NCBI RefSeq assembly: GCF_039545055.1
Contig: NZ_BAABRP010000013.1
Coordinates: 21,130 to 85,129, forward strand
Source of the DNA: Deinococcus carri
GTDB taxonomy: Bacteria; Deinococcota; Deinococci; Deinococcales; Deinococcaceae
Reading direction: 5' to 3'
Length of the DNA stretch: 64,000 bases
Made by a program: the position numbers and the translations under genes
Shown: positions 11,854 through 25,312 of the stretch, piece by piece
Position numbering within the stretch: position 1 is the first letter of the stretch
Layout of the letters: every line of letters starts with the position of its first letter
Notes under the pieces: model-generated
What the model was told of the DNA's origin: nothing
Databases searched by the model: none
What the model saw: only the letters and a program-made list of their open reading frames with translations

Positions 11854-13260
11854 TTACATATGCAGCGCGCGCTTGTCGGTTGCCAGGGCGGCTTCCTTGA
11901 CCACCTCGCTGAGGGTGGGGTGGGCGTGAACGGTGCGGCCCAGGTCCTCGGCGCTGCCGCCGAACTCCATCATGCCCACGGCCTCCCCGATCAGCTCGGA
12001 GACGTTGGGGCCGACCATGTGGATGCCCAGAATCCGGTCGGTGTCGGCGTCGGCGACGACCTTCACGAAGCCGCGGGAGTCGCCGTGGCCCAGCGCGCGC
12101 CCGTTGGCGCTGAAGGGGAATTGGCCGGTCTTGACCTTGAGGCCCTGTTCCTTGGCCCCCTTCTCGGTGAGGCCCGCCCAGGCGATCTCGGGGCTGGTGT
12201 AGATCACCCAGGGAATCACGTCGTAATTGACGTGTCCGGCCTGCCCGGCGATCAGCTCGGCCACCGCCACGCCCTCCTCCTCGGCCTTATGGGCCAGCAT
12301 TGCGCCGCCCACCACGTCCCCGATGGCGTAGATGCCGGGGAGGTTGGTGCGGTAGTGCGCGTCCACCTTCACGAAGCCGCGTTCATCGAGGTTGAGGCCC
12401 ACCGCCTCCGCGCCCAGGCCCTGTGTGTTGGGCACGCGCCCGATGGACACGATCAACTTGTCGAAGCTGGCGGTCACGGCGTTGCCCTTTTCCTCGTAGG
12501 TGACGGTCACGCCCGATTCGTCCTGCTTCACGTCCGTGATCTTGACCCCGAAGTGGAAGTCCAGGCCCTGCTTCTGGAACTGCTTGAGGGCCTCCTTGCT
12601 CACCGCGTCGTCGGCGGCCAGCAGGAAGCCGGGGAGGGCCTCCAGGATGGTCACCTGCGCGCCCAGGCGACGCCACACGCTGCCGAGTTCGACACCGATC
12701 ACGCCCGCGCCGATCACACCGAGCTTGCCGGGCACCTGCTCGAAGGCCAGCGCGCCGCTGTTCTCCACGATGTTCCCGCCGAACGGCGCGAGGGGCAGGG
12801 CGCGGGGCTGGCTGCCGGTTGCCACGATCACGTTCTTGGCGCGAACCTCGGTGCCTGCCGCGTCCACGATCCAGCCGTCCCCATCCTGGCGCACCAGACG
12901 CCCGAGGCCGTGGAAGCTGGTGATCTTGTTCTTCTTGAACAGGTAGGCGATGCCGCCCGTGAGCTTGTCCACCACGCTTTCCTTGCGGCTCAGCATCCGG
13001 CCCAGGTCCACGCGCGCGCCGTCCACCTCAATCCCGTGGTCGGCCGCCTCGTGCGTGATCATCTCGAACTTCTCGCTGGAATCCAGCATCGCCTTGCTGG
13101 GAATGCAGCCCACGTTCAGGCAGGTGCCGCCCAGCGAGGCCTTGCCGTTGCGCTCGAAGGCGTCCACGCAGGCCACCCGGAAGCCCAGTTGCGCGGCGCG
13201 AATCGCGGCCACGTACCCGGCGGGGCCGCCGCCAATCACCAACACGTCATAAGAGTCCAT
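11854..13260 (-). CDS. lpdA: Dihydrolipoyl dehydrogenase
   Basis: This 468-residue flavoenzyme is the E3 subunit of 2-oxo acid dehydrogenase complexes, reoxidising dihydrolipoamide with NAD. It has the FAD-binding VIGGGPAG, the redox-active disulfide in [11 protein letters not shown] near residue 45, a second NAD-binding [12 protein letters not shown], the FAD-binding YAIGDVVGG and the active-site HAHPTLSE near the C-terminus. The ATG at 13260 is preceded by a GGGGGTGG sequence. No E1 or E2 gene is nearby, so it is unlinked from its complex here. It converges with the phosphohexomutase gene. Confidence 0.96.
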   Translation of the reverse strand: MDSYDVLVIGGGPAGYVAAIRAAQLGFRVACVDAFERNGKASLGGTCLNVGCIPSKAMLDSSEKFEMITHEAADHGIEVDGARVDLGRMLSRKESVVDKLTGGIAYLFKKNKITSFHGLGRLVRQDGDGWIVDAAGTEVRAKNVIVATGSQPRALPLAPFGGNIVENSGALAFEQVPGKLGVIGAGVIGVELGSVWRRLGAQVTILEALPGFLLAADDAVSKEALKQFQKQGLDFHFGVKITDVKQDESGVTVTYEEKGNAVTASFDKLIVSIGRVPNTQGLGAEAVGLNLDERGFVKVDAHYRTNLPGIYAIGDVVGGAMLAHKAEEEGVAVAELIAGQAGHVNYDVIPWVIYTSPEIAWAGLTEKGAKEQGLKVKTGQFPFSANGRALGHGDSRGFVKVVADADTDRILGIHMVGPNVSELIGEAVGMMEFGGSAEDLGRTVHAHPTLSEVVKEAALATDKRALHM

Positions 13261-13335
13261 AACCACCCCCGAGCGTACCACCCGCCTCCCGTGCCTATTG
13301 CGCCGCGTTCCCGTTGCAGGGACAGCCTGCCTCCA

Positions 13336-15632
<2,297 letters not shown>

Positions 15633-15706
15633 TGGCGTCAGTCTGGCAGACCCCCGCCTCCCGCCCTGCAATTTCGTTCACGCTGCCGACAATAAGGGGC
15701 GGTGAG

Positions 15707-15721
15707 GGGAAAGATTTTCCC
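15707..15721. promoter_or_regulatory. Candidate operator dyad upstream of dctA
   Basis: GGGAAA-GAT-TTTCCC is a perfect inverted repeat with 6-bp arms in the divergent region between the kinase gene and dctA. It lies about 190 bp before the dctA start. Binding by the adjacent response regulator is an inference from position. Confidence 0.35.
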
Positions 15722-15912
15722 GCTCCTGCCGCAGCGGTTTCCCTTCTTAAAGGTTCGATGAAGGGGCGCGTCGGTGCCCTGATCCGGCGTTGCGGCAGCA
15801 TGTCGGCGCAGACCCCTGCCTCAACCTTCCCCGTCTCCCTTTCCGGTGCGCCCAGCCCTGCGCGCGGACCGGCAGATCCGGCCTTTCGTCTCCCTTTCCG
15901 TGAGGTGCAGCC

Positions 15913-17241
<1,329 letters not shown>

Positions 17242-17253
17242 GCCCGGTTATGC

Positions 17254-17288
17254 GAAAAAAAGTGCCCCCGGTGGTCGAGGGGGCACTT
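17254..17288 (-). terminator. Terminator between dctA and psuG
   Basis: AAGTGCCCCC and GGGGGCACTT form a strong stem with an 8-9 nt loop. On the minus strand it is followed by seven T, so it mainly ends psuG. The forward arm may also slow dctA transcripts. Confidence 0.85.
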
Positions 17289-17300
17289 CTCGTGGCCGCT

Positions 17301-18242
17301 TCAGCTCTGGAGAGCGGCGTAGGCGCTGGCCACCCGCGCCGCCACCGCCGCGTTGTGCCGCACCAGGGCGATGTTCGCGGCGAGGCTGCGGCCCCCCGTG
17401 ATCTCGACCAGGCGGCCCAGCAGGTAGGGCGTGGTGGCCTTGCCGGTCAGGCCCAGGGCGTCCATATCGCGCAGGGCCTGCTCGATGTGGGGGGTAATCT
17501 CGGCGGCGGGAATCTCGGCCTCTGCGGGAATGGGGTTGGCGAGCAGCACGCCGCCGGTCAGGCCCAGCGTCCATTTGGCGTGCAGCACGCGGGCCGCTTC
17601 CGCCTCGGTCTGCACGGTGAGGGGCGAGGGGAAGCCGCTCTGGCGCGAATAGAAGGCCGGGAACTCCTCGCTGCCCAGCGTGAGGGCGGGCACGCCCTGG
17701 GTTTCGAGCACCTCCAGCGTCAGGCCGATGTCGAGGATGCTCTTGACCCCGGCGCTGACCACGCATACATCGGTGCGGGCGAGTTCGGTGAGGTCGGCGC
17801 TGATGTCCATGCTCTCGCCCGCGCCCCGGTGGACGCCGCCGGTGCCGCCCGTCGCAAAGACGCGGATGCCTGCCAGCGAGGTGATCCGCATGGTGGAGGC
17901 CACCGTGGTCGCCCCGTGTCCGCCCAGCGCGACGGTAAAGGGGAGGTCACGGGTGCTGATCTTCTGCACGCCCTGGTCGGTGGCGAGCAACTCCAGCTCC
18001 TCCGGGGTGAGGCCCACCTTGAGGCGGCCACCCAGCACGGCGATGGTCGCGGGCGTCGCGCCGTTCTCGCGCACCACAGCCTCCACGCCGCGCGCCATCT
18101 CCACGTTCTGCGGATAGGGCATCCCGTGGCTGATGATGGTGCTTTCCAGGGCCACCACGGGTTGCCCGGCGGCGAGCGCGGCGGCGACCTCGGGGTGGAG
18201 GTCCAGGAGTTGAGCGACTTCGGGGCGGATGGAGGTAGACAT
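17301..18242 (-). CDS. psuG: Pseudouridine-5'-phosphate glycosidase
   Basis: This 313-residue enzyme splits pseudouridine 5'-phosphate into uracil and ribose 5-phosphate. It has the family features VALESTIISHGMPYP, ENGATPATIAVL, the GATTVASTM segment, ATGGTGGVHRGA, and VCVVSAGVKSILDIG, and its length equals E. coli PsuG. It lies 45 bp downstream of a PfkB kinase on the same strand with AAAGGAG before the ATG, so the kinase (forming the 5'-phosphate) and PsuG form a two-step salvage route for pseudouridine from RNA turnover. Confidence 0.95.
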   Translation of the reverse strand: MSTSIRPEVAQLLDLHPEVAAALAAGQPVVALESTIISHGMPYPQNVEMARGVEAVVRENGATPATIAVLGGRLKVGLTPEELELLATDQGVQKISTRDLPFTVALGGHGATTVASTMRITSLAGIRVFATGGTGGVHRGAGESMDISADLTELARTDVCVVSAGVKSILDIGLTLEVLETQGVPALTLGSEEFPAFYSRQSGFPSPLTVQTEAEAARVLHAKWTLGLTGGVLLANPIPAEAEIPAAEITPHIEQALRDMDALGLTGKATTPYLLGRLVEITGGRSLAANIALVRHNAAVAARVASAYAALQS

Positions 18243-18287
18243 GAGGACTCCTTTGGGGGTTGGGGGTGGGAACGGAGGGCGGACCCG

Positions 18288-19406
18288 TCAGGGCTGCGGG
18301 CCTGCCAGCCGTGCCCGCAGCGCGCCGGGCGTGAGGGTGGGGGCGACGGCCTCGGCGCTCTCGACAGTCAGGGCGGCGGCGGCGTGACCGTGCCGGGCGG
18401 CCTCGGCGGGCGGCTCCCCGGCGAGCAGGGCGGCGAGGTAGGCGGCGAGCATGGCGTCGCCTGCGCCCGTCACGTCCGTGACGCGGGCCGGCTGCGCGGG
18501 CAGTTCGGTGACGCCCTCAGGGCCGGAGAGCAGGCTGCCCCGCGTGCCCCGCCGCACCCACACGGTCCGGATGCCCCGCGCGTGCAGTTCGGCGCAGGCG
18601 TCGCGCAGGGCGTCCGGGGTATCGGGCACGTCGCAGCCCACCAGTGCGCCCAGTTCCGCCACGTTGGGCGTGACGGTGTGGGGCACCTGGCCCGCGCCCA
18701 GGGCGGGAAGCAGCCGGACCGCCTTGGGAACGCTGACCGGCTCGAAGACGGCGGGCACGTTCGCTTCCGCGCAGAGGGCGAGCAGGTGCGCGAGGGTCTC
18801 GGCACTCAGGTTGCCGTCCGCGACCACCCACGCCGCGCCGCGCAACACGCCCCGGCGCTCGCTCAGGACGGCGGGGGAGAGGGCTTCCATGATCTGCATG
18901 GCGGCCACCGCGATCAGGAGTTCGCCGCTGGTGTCCAGCACGGCGGTGTAGGTGCCGGTGGGCTGGTCGAGGCGCAGCGTGGCCCGCAGGTCCACCCCGG
19001 CGTCCCCGGTCTGTCGCAGCAGCAGGTCGGCGGGCGCGTCCCGGCCCACCGCCGCGATCAGGCTGGTCTGGACCCCCAGCCGTGCCAGGTTCTCCGCGAT
19101 GTTGCGGGCCACTCCGCCCGCCGCCTGGGTGGTCCGGCCGGGGTTGCTGGTGCCGGGCACGGCGGGCGCGAGGGTCCGGGCCTTCACATCCACGTTCGCG
19201 CCCCCGACCACCACCACCCGTCCCTGCCCCTCCGGCGCGACCACATAGCCCCGCCCCAACAGCGCGCCCTTGCGCATGAGGTTGCTGACATGCACATTGA
19301 CCGCTGCCCGCGTGGTGCCCAGGCGGCGGGCGAGGTCCTCGGGCGTGGCGAGGGGCGTCTCACGAATCAGCGCGAGCAGTTCGCGTTCACGGTCGGTCAG
19401 AATCAT
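18288..19406 (-). CDS. Pseudouridine kinase-like PfkB protein with N-terminal HTH
   Basis: This 372-residue protein fuses a winged helix-turn-helix (about residues 1-55, TDRERELLALIRETPLATPEDLARR in two parts with a recognition-like helix TTRAAVNVHVSNL) to a PfkB sugar/nucleoside kinase. The kinase part starts at VVVVGGANVDV and ends with the GAGDAM catalytic loop. Adjacent psuG points to pseudouridine as substrate. Such HTH-kinase fusions occur among PsuK-like proteins. The HTH may bind its own promoter, where a perfect 12-bp palindrome sits between the -35 and -10 boxes. The ATG is 11 nt from the -10 box, so the leader is very short. Confidence 0.88.
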   Translation of the reverse strand: MILTDRERELLALIRETPLATPEDLARRLGTTRAAVNVHVSNLMRKGALLGRGYVVAPEGQGRVVVVGGANVDVKARTLAPAVPGTSNPGRTTQAAGGVARNIAENLARLGVQTSLIAAVGRDAPADLLLRQTGDAGVDLRATLRLDQPTGTYTAVLDTSGELLIAVAAMQIMEALSPAVLSERRGVLRGAAWVVADGNLSAETLAHLLALCAEANVPAVFEPVSVPKAVRLLPALGAGQVPHTVTPNVAELGALVGCDVPDTPDALRDACAELHARGIRTVWVRRGTRGSLLSGPEGVTELPAQPARVTDVTGAGDAMLAAYLAALLAGEPPAEAARHGHAAAALTVESAEAVAPTLTPGALRARLAGPQP

Positions 19407-19417
19407 GCCTTAGTCAG

Positions 19418-19445
19418 AGTAAAGCGCTTTATTAAAATAAATCAA
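19418..19445 (-). promoter_or_regulatory. psuK-psuG promoter with palindromic operator
   Basis: On the minus strand, TTGATT (19440-19445) and TTTACT (19418-19423) are separated by 16 nt. The perfect palindrome TAAAGCGCTTTA (19420-19431) covers the spacer and part of the -10. A repressor bound here would block RNA polymerase. The HTH of the encoded kinase is the obvious candidate, by inference. Confidence 0.6.
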
Positions 19446-19551
19446 GCGGGGAGACGGAGGGAATAGGCTCCTCTCATATGGGTTCGGGTGGAACAGGGAG
19501 TGAACCTGTTCCACCGGACCAGTGGGAGAAGGAAGACAGCGGAGGCCACCT

Positions 19552-19652
19552 GAGCATTTGACGTAAAAAGAACCCCTCTCCCCTTGCTTCGCAAGGCCCT
19601 CTCCCGCAAGGGGAGAGGGTCCAAAAAAACAGCCATCTTACGACAAATGCTC
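19552..19652. repeat. GAGCATTTG-type interspersed hairpin repeat, copy 1
   Basis: A 101-bp noncoding element bounded by GAGCATTTG and its inverse CAAATGCTC. Inside is a perfect 14-bp stem (CCCTCTCCCCTTGC with GCAAGGGGAGAGGG). A second copy in opposite orientation lies at 30085-30184. The flanking 19407-19551 and 19653-19693 hold only the psuK promoter and no recognisable gene. Confidence 0.75.
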
Positions 19653-19693
19653 TAAGCAGTCCCAATTCCGTGACGGCTGGGAGGGCCAGCGCC

Positions 19694-20293
19694 TCAGTCC
19701 CCCCGCGCCTCTACCTGCCCGCTGTCCGGTGGGCTGTCTGTGGGGAAGGCCGGGTCTGCGAGCTGCCGGGCGTGGGCGCGAATCTCTGCAGGCCAGGTGG
19801 CGGTATGGGCGGCGAAGGCGGCCTCGTCGCGGGCGTACAGGGCGCGGGTGGCCTCCTCGAAGCCGGGCTGGTCGCCTGCCATCACGGTCATGAAGCCTCC
19901 GGCGGCAGCCTGGGCCTGCCGCACGCGCTCCTGGTCGGGATTCACCCTGCGTGCCTCGTCCACCAGGCGGCGCAGGGCCGCGGAAGCCCCGCCCCGTTGC
20001 GTTTCCAGCCATTCCCAGTGGCGCGGCAGCAGCGATACCTCGCGCGAGACGACGCCCAGGCGCGGGCGGCCCGGTCCCGCCTTGCGGGTGGGTGCGGACC
20101 GCTCCAGCACCTCCTTCAGGGTGCCGCGCAGGTCGAAGTCCACCTGCCGCCCGCTCCAGTCCTCGAACAGCAGCAGGGGAGAGGTGGGGTCGGGGGTGTT
20201 CTGCTGCGTTTTGAGATGGATCAGCAGGTCGCGCAGCGAACCGCGGAACAGCCGCGAGGCACCGCGGAAGGCCGTGTAGGTCAGGTCATCCAT
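19694..20293 (-). CDS. DUF2239 family protein
   Basis: This 199-residue protein matches the DUF2239 pattern: an N-terminal YTAFRGASRLFRGSL, then GRPRLGVVSREVSLLPRHWEW and a GGASAALRRLVDEAR helix. No catalytic motif is evident and the biochemical role of the family is unknown. The central PRHWEWL...A-A-L-R-x-L-V-x-E-A-R stretch looks like a helical, possibly nucleic-acid-binding segment. The ATG sits 6 nt after a TAATAT -10 box, so it is probably leaderless. Two near-identical palindromes in the promoter imply a dedicated regulator. It stands alone, downstream of a noncoding repeat. Confidence 0.82.
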   Translation of the reverse strand: MDDLTYTAFRGASRLFRGSLRDLLIHLKTQQNTPDPTSPLLLFEDWSGRQVDFDLRGTLKEVLERSAPTRKAGPGRPRLGVVSREVSLLPRHWEWLETQRGGASAALRRLVDEARRVNPDQERVRQAQAAAGGFMTVMAGDQPGFEEATRALYARDEAAFAAHTATWPAEIRAHARQLADPAFPTDSPPDSGQVEARGD

Positions 20294-20299
20294 GTCGGA

Positions 20300-20341
20300 A
20301 TATTATCCGGGTAAAAACTGGAAAGCAATAGTACCCGGGTA
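20300..20341 (-). promoter_or_regulatory. DUF2239 promoter with two TACCCGGGTA-like sites
   Basis: On the minus strand, TTGCTT (20323-20328) and TAATAT (20300-20305) are 17 nt apart, ending 6 nt before the ATG. TACCCGGGTA, a perfect palindrome, lies just upstream of the -35 (20332-20341). A one-mismatch copy (TATCCGGGTA on the forward strand, 20304-20313) overlaps the -10. Paired sites spaced 28 bp apart suggest cooperative repressor binding. Confidence 0.6.
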
Positions 20342-20420
20342 ATACTTCTAGCTTAGGCCAGAGCGTGACGGGGTGCCGCGGCTGGCCGCACTCGCCGGGT
20401 CAACCCCTCAGCCGGCTTCG

Positions 20421-21246
<826 letters not shown>

Positions 21247-21257
<11 letters not shown>

Positions 21258-21342
21258 GCTGTTCTTCCTGCCGTCGCCGGGCCGCGCTCGACACGAGCAG
21301 GAAGGGAAGCAGGGCGAGGAGGAACTTCAGGGGGCGTTTCAT
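21247..21342 (-). CDS. 31-residue hydrophobic leader-like small protein
   Basis: MKRPLKFLLALLPFLLVSS is followed by a basic/glutamine-rich tail of 12 residues. GGAGG lies just before the ATG at 21342, and TACTCT upstream fits a -10 box. It overlaps the CitE-like start by 11 bp in another frame. It could be a small membrane protein or serve only to couple translation of the lyase gene. No family is recognised. Confidence 0.45.
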
Positions 21343-21450
21343 GCCTCCAGAGTAGCGGCCAGCCCTGGCCCTGCCTGACGCCCCCATGAGGGAAGGGGAG
21401 GGCACGCCTTGCCCGGCGTGTCATCCGGGGAGCGCAGGGACGGGGCTAGC

Positions 21451-21627
21451 TTGGTTTCTGGAATTCCGGACAATTCGCCGCGAGTCTCGCCTGGCCTGCC
21501 GTCGTACCAGGTTGCCCCCCTTTTGCGGGAAGCGACCGACGCAGTGAGAACCAAGAATACGGAATAACGGAGAGGGAGGACCTTCCGGGAAAGCGCCGGC
21601 GGTTCGGAAACCGGAGCAAGTTCGTAT
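21451..21627. repeat. Repeat remnants in the 311-bp gap before the secreted protein
   Basis: The gap 21343-21653 has no gene. TTGGTTTCT (21451) and GAGAACCAA (ending 21553) form an inverted pair. Next, 21557-21627 begins TACGGAATAACGG and ends GGAGCAAGTTCGTAT, which resembles the right end of the MITEs at 46547 and 47384 (GAGCAAGTCGGTA). These look like decayed copies of the short repeat families. The promoter of the downstream gene must lie within or next to them. Confidence 0.4.
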
Positions 21628-21653
21628 CCGGGATGAGGTTCAGGAGGAATCCC

Positions 21654-22112
21654 ATGAAGAAGTTCATGATGCTGGCGGCTCTTGGCCTGCTGGGGGTCGC
21701 CTCGGCAGAACGCAGCAACGTCAACCTGAGTGTGCCGCTCACGCTGACCGTTCCCAACCCCTGCGTCGCCTCGGAGACAGTGACGCTGAGCGGCAACGTG
21801 CATGTCGTCGGGCAGATTGACACGGACACCTCGGGCACGACCGCGAAACTGCACGTCAACTTGCAGAACTTCGGCGGCAGCGCGGCCTCGGGGCGGCTCT
21901 ACCGGGCGCAGCTCAACGGCAAGGCCAACCTCGATTTCGCGCCGATGGTGCTTCCCGCCTCGGCCAGCGGGACGGTGAATGTCCGCCTCATCAGCCAGGG
22001 ACCGGCCGACAATTTCCAGCTCAGGCTCAACTTCGACCTCGCGGTGGATGCTGGGGGCAACGTGACGGTGAGCAACCCCACCGCCGTTCCCGAGGGCCGC
22101 TGCAACGGCTGA
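21654..22112 (+). CDS. Small secreted protein with signal peptide
   Basis: This 152-residue protein starts with a clear signal peptide (MKKFMMLAALGLLGVASA, likely cut after ASA). The mature part is rich in Thr, Asn and Val with alternating pattern, so probably a beta-sandwich, and has two Cys (near residues 41 and 150) that might pair. AGGAGG at 21642-21647 fixes the ATG at 21654. I do not recognise the family. It may be periplasmic or surface-exposed. A hairpin terminator follows at 22134. Confidence 0.75.
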   Translation: MKKFMMLAALGLLGVASAERSNVNLSVPLTLTVPNPCVASETVTLSGNVHVVGQIDTDTSGTTAKLHVNLQNFGGSAASGRLYRAQLNGKANLDFAPMVLPASASGTVNVRLISQGPADNFQLRLNFDLAVDAGGNVTVSNPTAVPEGRCNG

Positions 22113-22133
22113 GGCCGCTCCGCTCTCCCTGTT

Positions 22134-22164
22134 CGCCCCCGCCTGCCCGGCTGGGGGCGTTCTG
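22134..22164 (+). terminator. Terminator after the secreted protein
   Basis: CGCCCCC (22134-22140) pairs with GGGGGCG (22153-22159), followed by TTCTGCT. The T run is weak. It separates this gene from the convergent VOC gene. Confidence 0.5.
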
Positions 22165-22178
22165 CTGCCCCGGTGCGG

Positions 22179-22565
22179 TCAGCCCGGAAGACCCCAGATG
22201 CTCGCGGGCGCGAGTTCCAGCACGTTTCCGGCGGGGTCCATGAAGTACAGGCTCTCTCCCCGGTCGCCCCAGGCGTAGCGCGTGACCGTAAGGCCGTGCC
22301 CCGTGAGCCGAGCCTGCCAGGTGTCCGTCTCCTCGCGCGCGATGCCCAGGCAGGCGTGACCGCCCGGCTTGCCCGCGTGCGGGGGCACGTCGCCCGGCTG
22401 GGCACTCGCGCGCGGGTCGAAGATCAGCAGCATGCCCCCTTCCAGCCGGTAAAAGAGGTGCCGCCCCGCCACCTTGCCGTACAGCGCCAGGCCGAGCACC
22501 TCCGAATAGAAGGTCTCGGCCCGGTCCAGGTCGTCCACATACAGGCAGGTTTCGAGGGCGCGCAT
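22179..22565 (-). CDS. VOC (glyoxalase/bleomycin resistance) family protein
   Basis: This 128-residue protein has two beta-alpha-beta-beta-beta units. ETCLYVDDLDRAETFYSEVLG is the N-terminal module (two stretches LYVDDLDRAETFY and VLGL) and YFMDPAGNVLELAP closes the second, with the Glu metal ligand. His in GGHACLGI is another ligand candidate. Family members include glyoxalases, dioxygenases and resistance proteins, and the substrate cannot be told. Upstream, TATGCT straddles the edge of a repeat element, which may supply the promoter. Confidence 0.85.
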   Translation of the reverse strand: MRALETCLYVDDLDRAETFYSEVLGLALYGKVAGRHLFYRLEGGMLLIFDPRASAQPGDVPPHAGKPGGHACLGIAREETDTWQARLTGHGLTVTRYAWGDRGESLYFMDPAGNVLELAPASIWGLPG

Positions 22566-22585
22566 GGGGGAAGCTTAGAGCGAGC

Positions 22586-22720
22586 ATACGGATTCCGTCC
22601 GATTCCTGAACAGTCAGAAGGGCACCGCCTGTTCATCCATCTCCCGAAATCCGTCATTTTTCCTTCTCCCTCCGGTCGGATTTCCGGGTGTTTTCAACAC
22701 CCTTCAATCGGAATCCGTAT
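22586..22720. repeat. Short hairpin-rich repeat with ATACGGATTCCG inverted ends
   Basis: A 135-bp noncoding element with terminal inverted repeats ATACGGATTCCG (left) and CGGAATCCGTAT (right). Inside are a GGGTG-TTTTCAA-CACCC-like hairpin, a perfect GAAATCCG/CGGATTTC stem and a TGAACAG/CTGTTCA stem. It sits in the divergence-free gap between the RIO kinase stop and the VOC start. It is related to the element at 11645-11776 by its end sequence. Confidence 0.7.
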
Positions 22721-22776
22721 CAGCCGTTAGCGATCAGCGAAAAGAGCTTTTGGTGACGGCTGACCGCTGACCGCTC

Positions 22777-23667
<891 letters not shown>

Positions 23668-23685
23668 GGATGCCCTCTGGGGGCG

Positions 23686-23817
23686 CTAGGCGCGCAGGGC
23701 TGGGGCGCGAGATGGGAAGAAGGGGAAGGGGTGGGGTGCGGCACGCTGACTCCTCAGGGCGGGGGCGAGAGTTCCTCGTTCGGTCGCGTTCAGGCGGACA
23801 ATGTTGTTGTCGGTCAT
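23686..23817 (-). CDS. 43-residue hypothetical protein upstream of RIO kinase
   Basis: ATG at 23817 is preceded by a near-ideal ribosome-binding site (GGAAGGAGGTG), much stronger than that of the RIO kinase gene. The product begins MTDNNIVRLNATERGTL and ends in a Pro/Phe-rich stretch. It stops 18 bp before the kinase start on the same strand. It may be a genuine small protein, a leader peptide, or a target of the kinase. No family is recognised. Confidence 0.5.
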   Translation of the reverse strand: MTDNNIVRLNATERGTLAPALRSQRAAPHPFPFFPSRAPALRA

Positions 23818-24063
23818 GCACAGCACCTCCTTCCGGTGTTGCCCCTACCGTAGCAGGTGAGGGGGCCGTGAGGAAGCGGGGATGCCCCCGCTAGGCCACC
23901 TTGCTTAGGGGAGCTGACCGCGGGGCGAACGGGGCGAGAGCGGCTGGCGTTCACAGTGCCCGGAGGCAGGCGGGAACCTCCCCCAGCGGCCCCTCTTTCC
24001 CGTAAAGGCTCTCCTGCCCGGCCCCACATACAGGCCCCATGGGGTGAGCAGCAGAATGTGTGA

Positions 24064-25122
24064 ATGCCCACCACTTCCCCCGGCCTGACTGGAACCGGAC
24101 CCGCCGTGTCCCCGGCGGCCCAAGCGCCTTCCCGTGAGGGTGGGGGCGGCGACCCCGGCATGAGCGTCACGCTGTTCGATGCGGGGGGCGAGGACCGGGA
24201 GGTGCAGCTCAGCGCGGGGCTGGTGGCGGGGCTGGGCGAGGACCAGCTTCTGTGGGTGGATGTGCCGGGGCAGCGGGCGGGGGAGCTGAAAAGCGTGGCC
24301 GAGCTGCTGGGCCTGGATCAGCGGGCGGTGCAGGACCTGGCGGATCCGGCCCCCCAGCCACGGGTGGACAGCTACGGCGAAACCTTCCGCGTGGACGTGC
24401 GGGCCGTGCGCGAGCAGAACGGGCGGCTGCACGGGGACGAGCTGAATATCGTGGTCGGCCCCAACTACCTGCTGACGGTGCATCCGGAGAATGTGGGTTT
24501 CGTGGAGGAATTCGCGCAGCAGCAGCGGGGCAACGGCCAGGTGGGGCGGCTCAAGGCGGAGGCGTTTCTGGCCGCGCTGCTCAACTGGCACCTGAACAGC
24601 TTCCTGCACGAGGCAGAAACCCTGGAAGGCCGCCTCGACCGGCTCGACGAGGCCATCTTGCGCCAGCCCTCCGGCCGGGAGTTCCTGAGTGACCTGGTGC
24701 AAGCCCGCCGCCGGGTCAGCGAGCTGCGCCGCCTGCTGGCCGAACACCGCGACGTATACAGCACCCTCAGCCGCCCGGATTTCAAGGCGCTGGCCGATCC
24801 CGAGGCCGCCGCGTACTTCGATGCCCTGGAGGAACGCTTCGAGCGGGCGGTCACGTCGGTCGAGGGCGTGCGGGAAGCGGTCCTGGGGTCGTTCGACCTG
24901 TACATGTCCAGCCTGGGCCAGCGCACCAACGACACCATGCGGGTGCTGACCATCGCCACCGTGCTGATGGGCCTGTGGGCACTGGTCGCGGGGGTCTTCG
25001 GCATGAACTTCGATTCCACCTTCCAGAAGACCGGGTGGCACGGCTTCGAGGTGGTCCTGGTGCTGCTGGTGCTGATTTCCGCGCTGCTGCTGTGGTTCAG
25101 CCGCAAGCGCCGCTGGCTGTGA
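24064..25122 (+). CDS. corA: CorA-family magnesium/divalent metal transporter
   Basis: This 352-residue protein has a large cytoplasmic N-terminal domain with long helices (about residues 150-290) and two C-terminal membrane helices. The signature GMN sits at the end of the first helix in AGVFGMNF, which forms the pore selectivity filter of the pentamer. The charged tail SRKRRWL is typical. Mg2+ uptake is the usual role; Co2+ or Zn2+ movement is possible. The start is uncertain: ATG 24064 adds a Gly/Pro-rich stretch, while ATG 24160 (GMSVTLF) would give the common family length. The 246-bp gap upstream shows no other gene. Confidence 0.92.
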   Translation: MPTTSPGLTGTGPAVSPAAQAPSREGGGGDPGMSVTLFDAGGEDREVQLSAGLVAGLGEDQLLWVDVPGQRAGELKSVAELLGLDQRAVQDLADPAPQPRVDSYGETFRVDVRAVREQNGRLHGDELNIVVGPNYLLTVHPENVGFVEEFAQQQRGNGQVGRLKAEAFLAALLNWHLNSFLHEAETLEGRLDRLDEAILRQPSGREFLSDLVQARRRVSELRRLLAEHRDVYSTLSRPDFKALADPEAAAYFDALEERFERAVTSVEGVREAVLGSFDLYMSSLGQRTNDTMRVLTIATVLMGLWALVAGVFGMNFDSTFQKTGWHGFEVVLVLLVLISALLLWFSRKRRWL

Positions 25123-25312
25123 AGGGGACCGAACCTGAAGAAACATTCACCCGCCGCGAGGGAGAACCCACCGTAAGTTAAATGCCCCTTTGTGGTGTTG
25201 GGGGAGTTCGCCCCGGTGCGGCTGCCAGACTGCCGTTCTGCCGTGGTGCCTGTTCCTGCCTTCATCTGTCCGGTGAGGGTAGGAGAGCGGCCATCCGGAA
25301 AAGGAAATCCCC

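Noticed and set aside
17250..19466. A 738-codon forward frame opposite psuG and psuK
   Set aside because: Antisense to two clear enzymes; sequence is His/Gly/Arg-rich without any domain.
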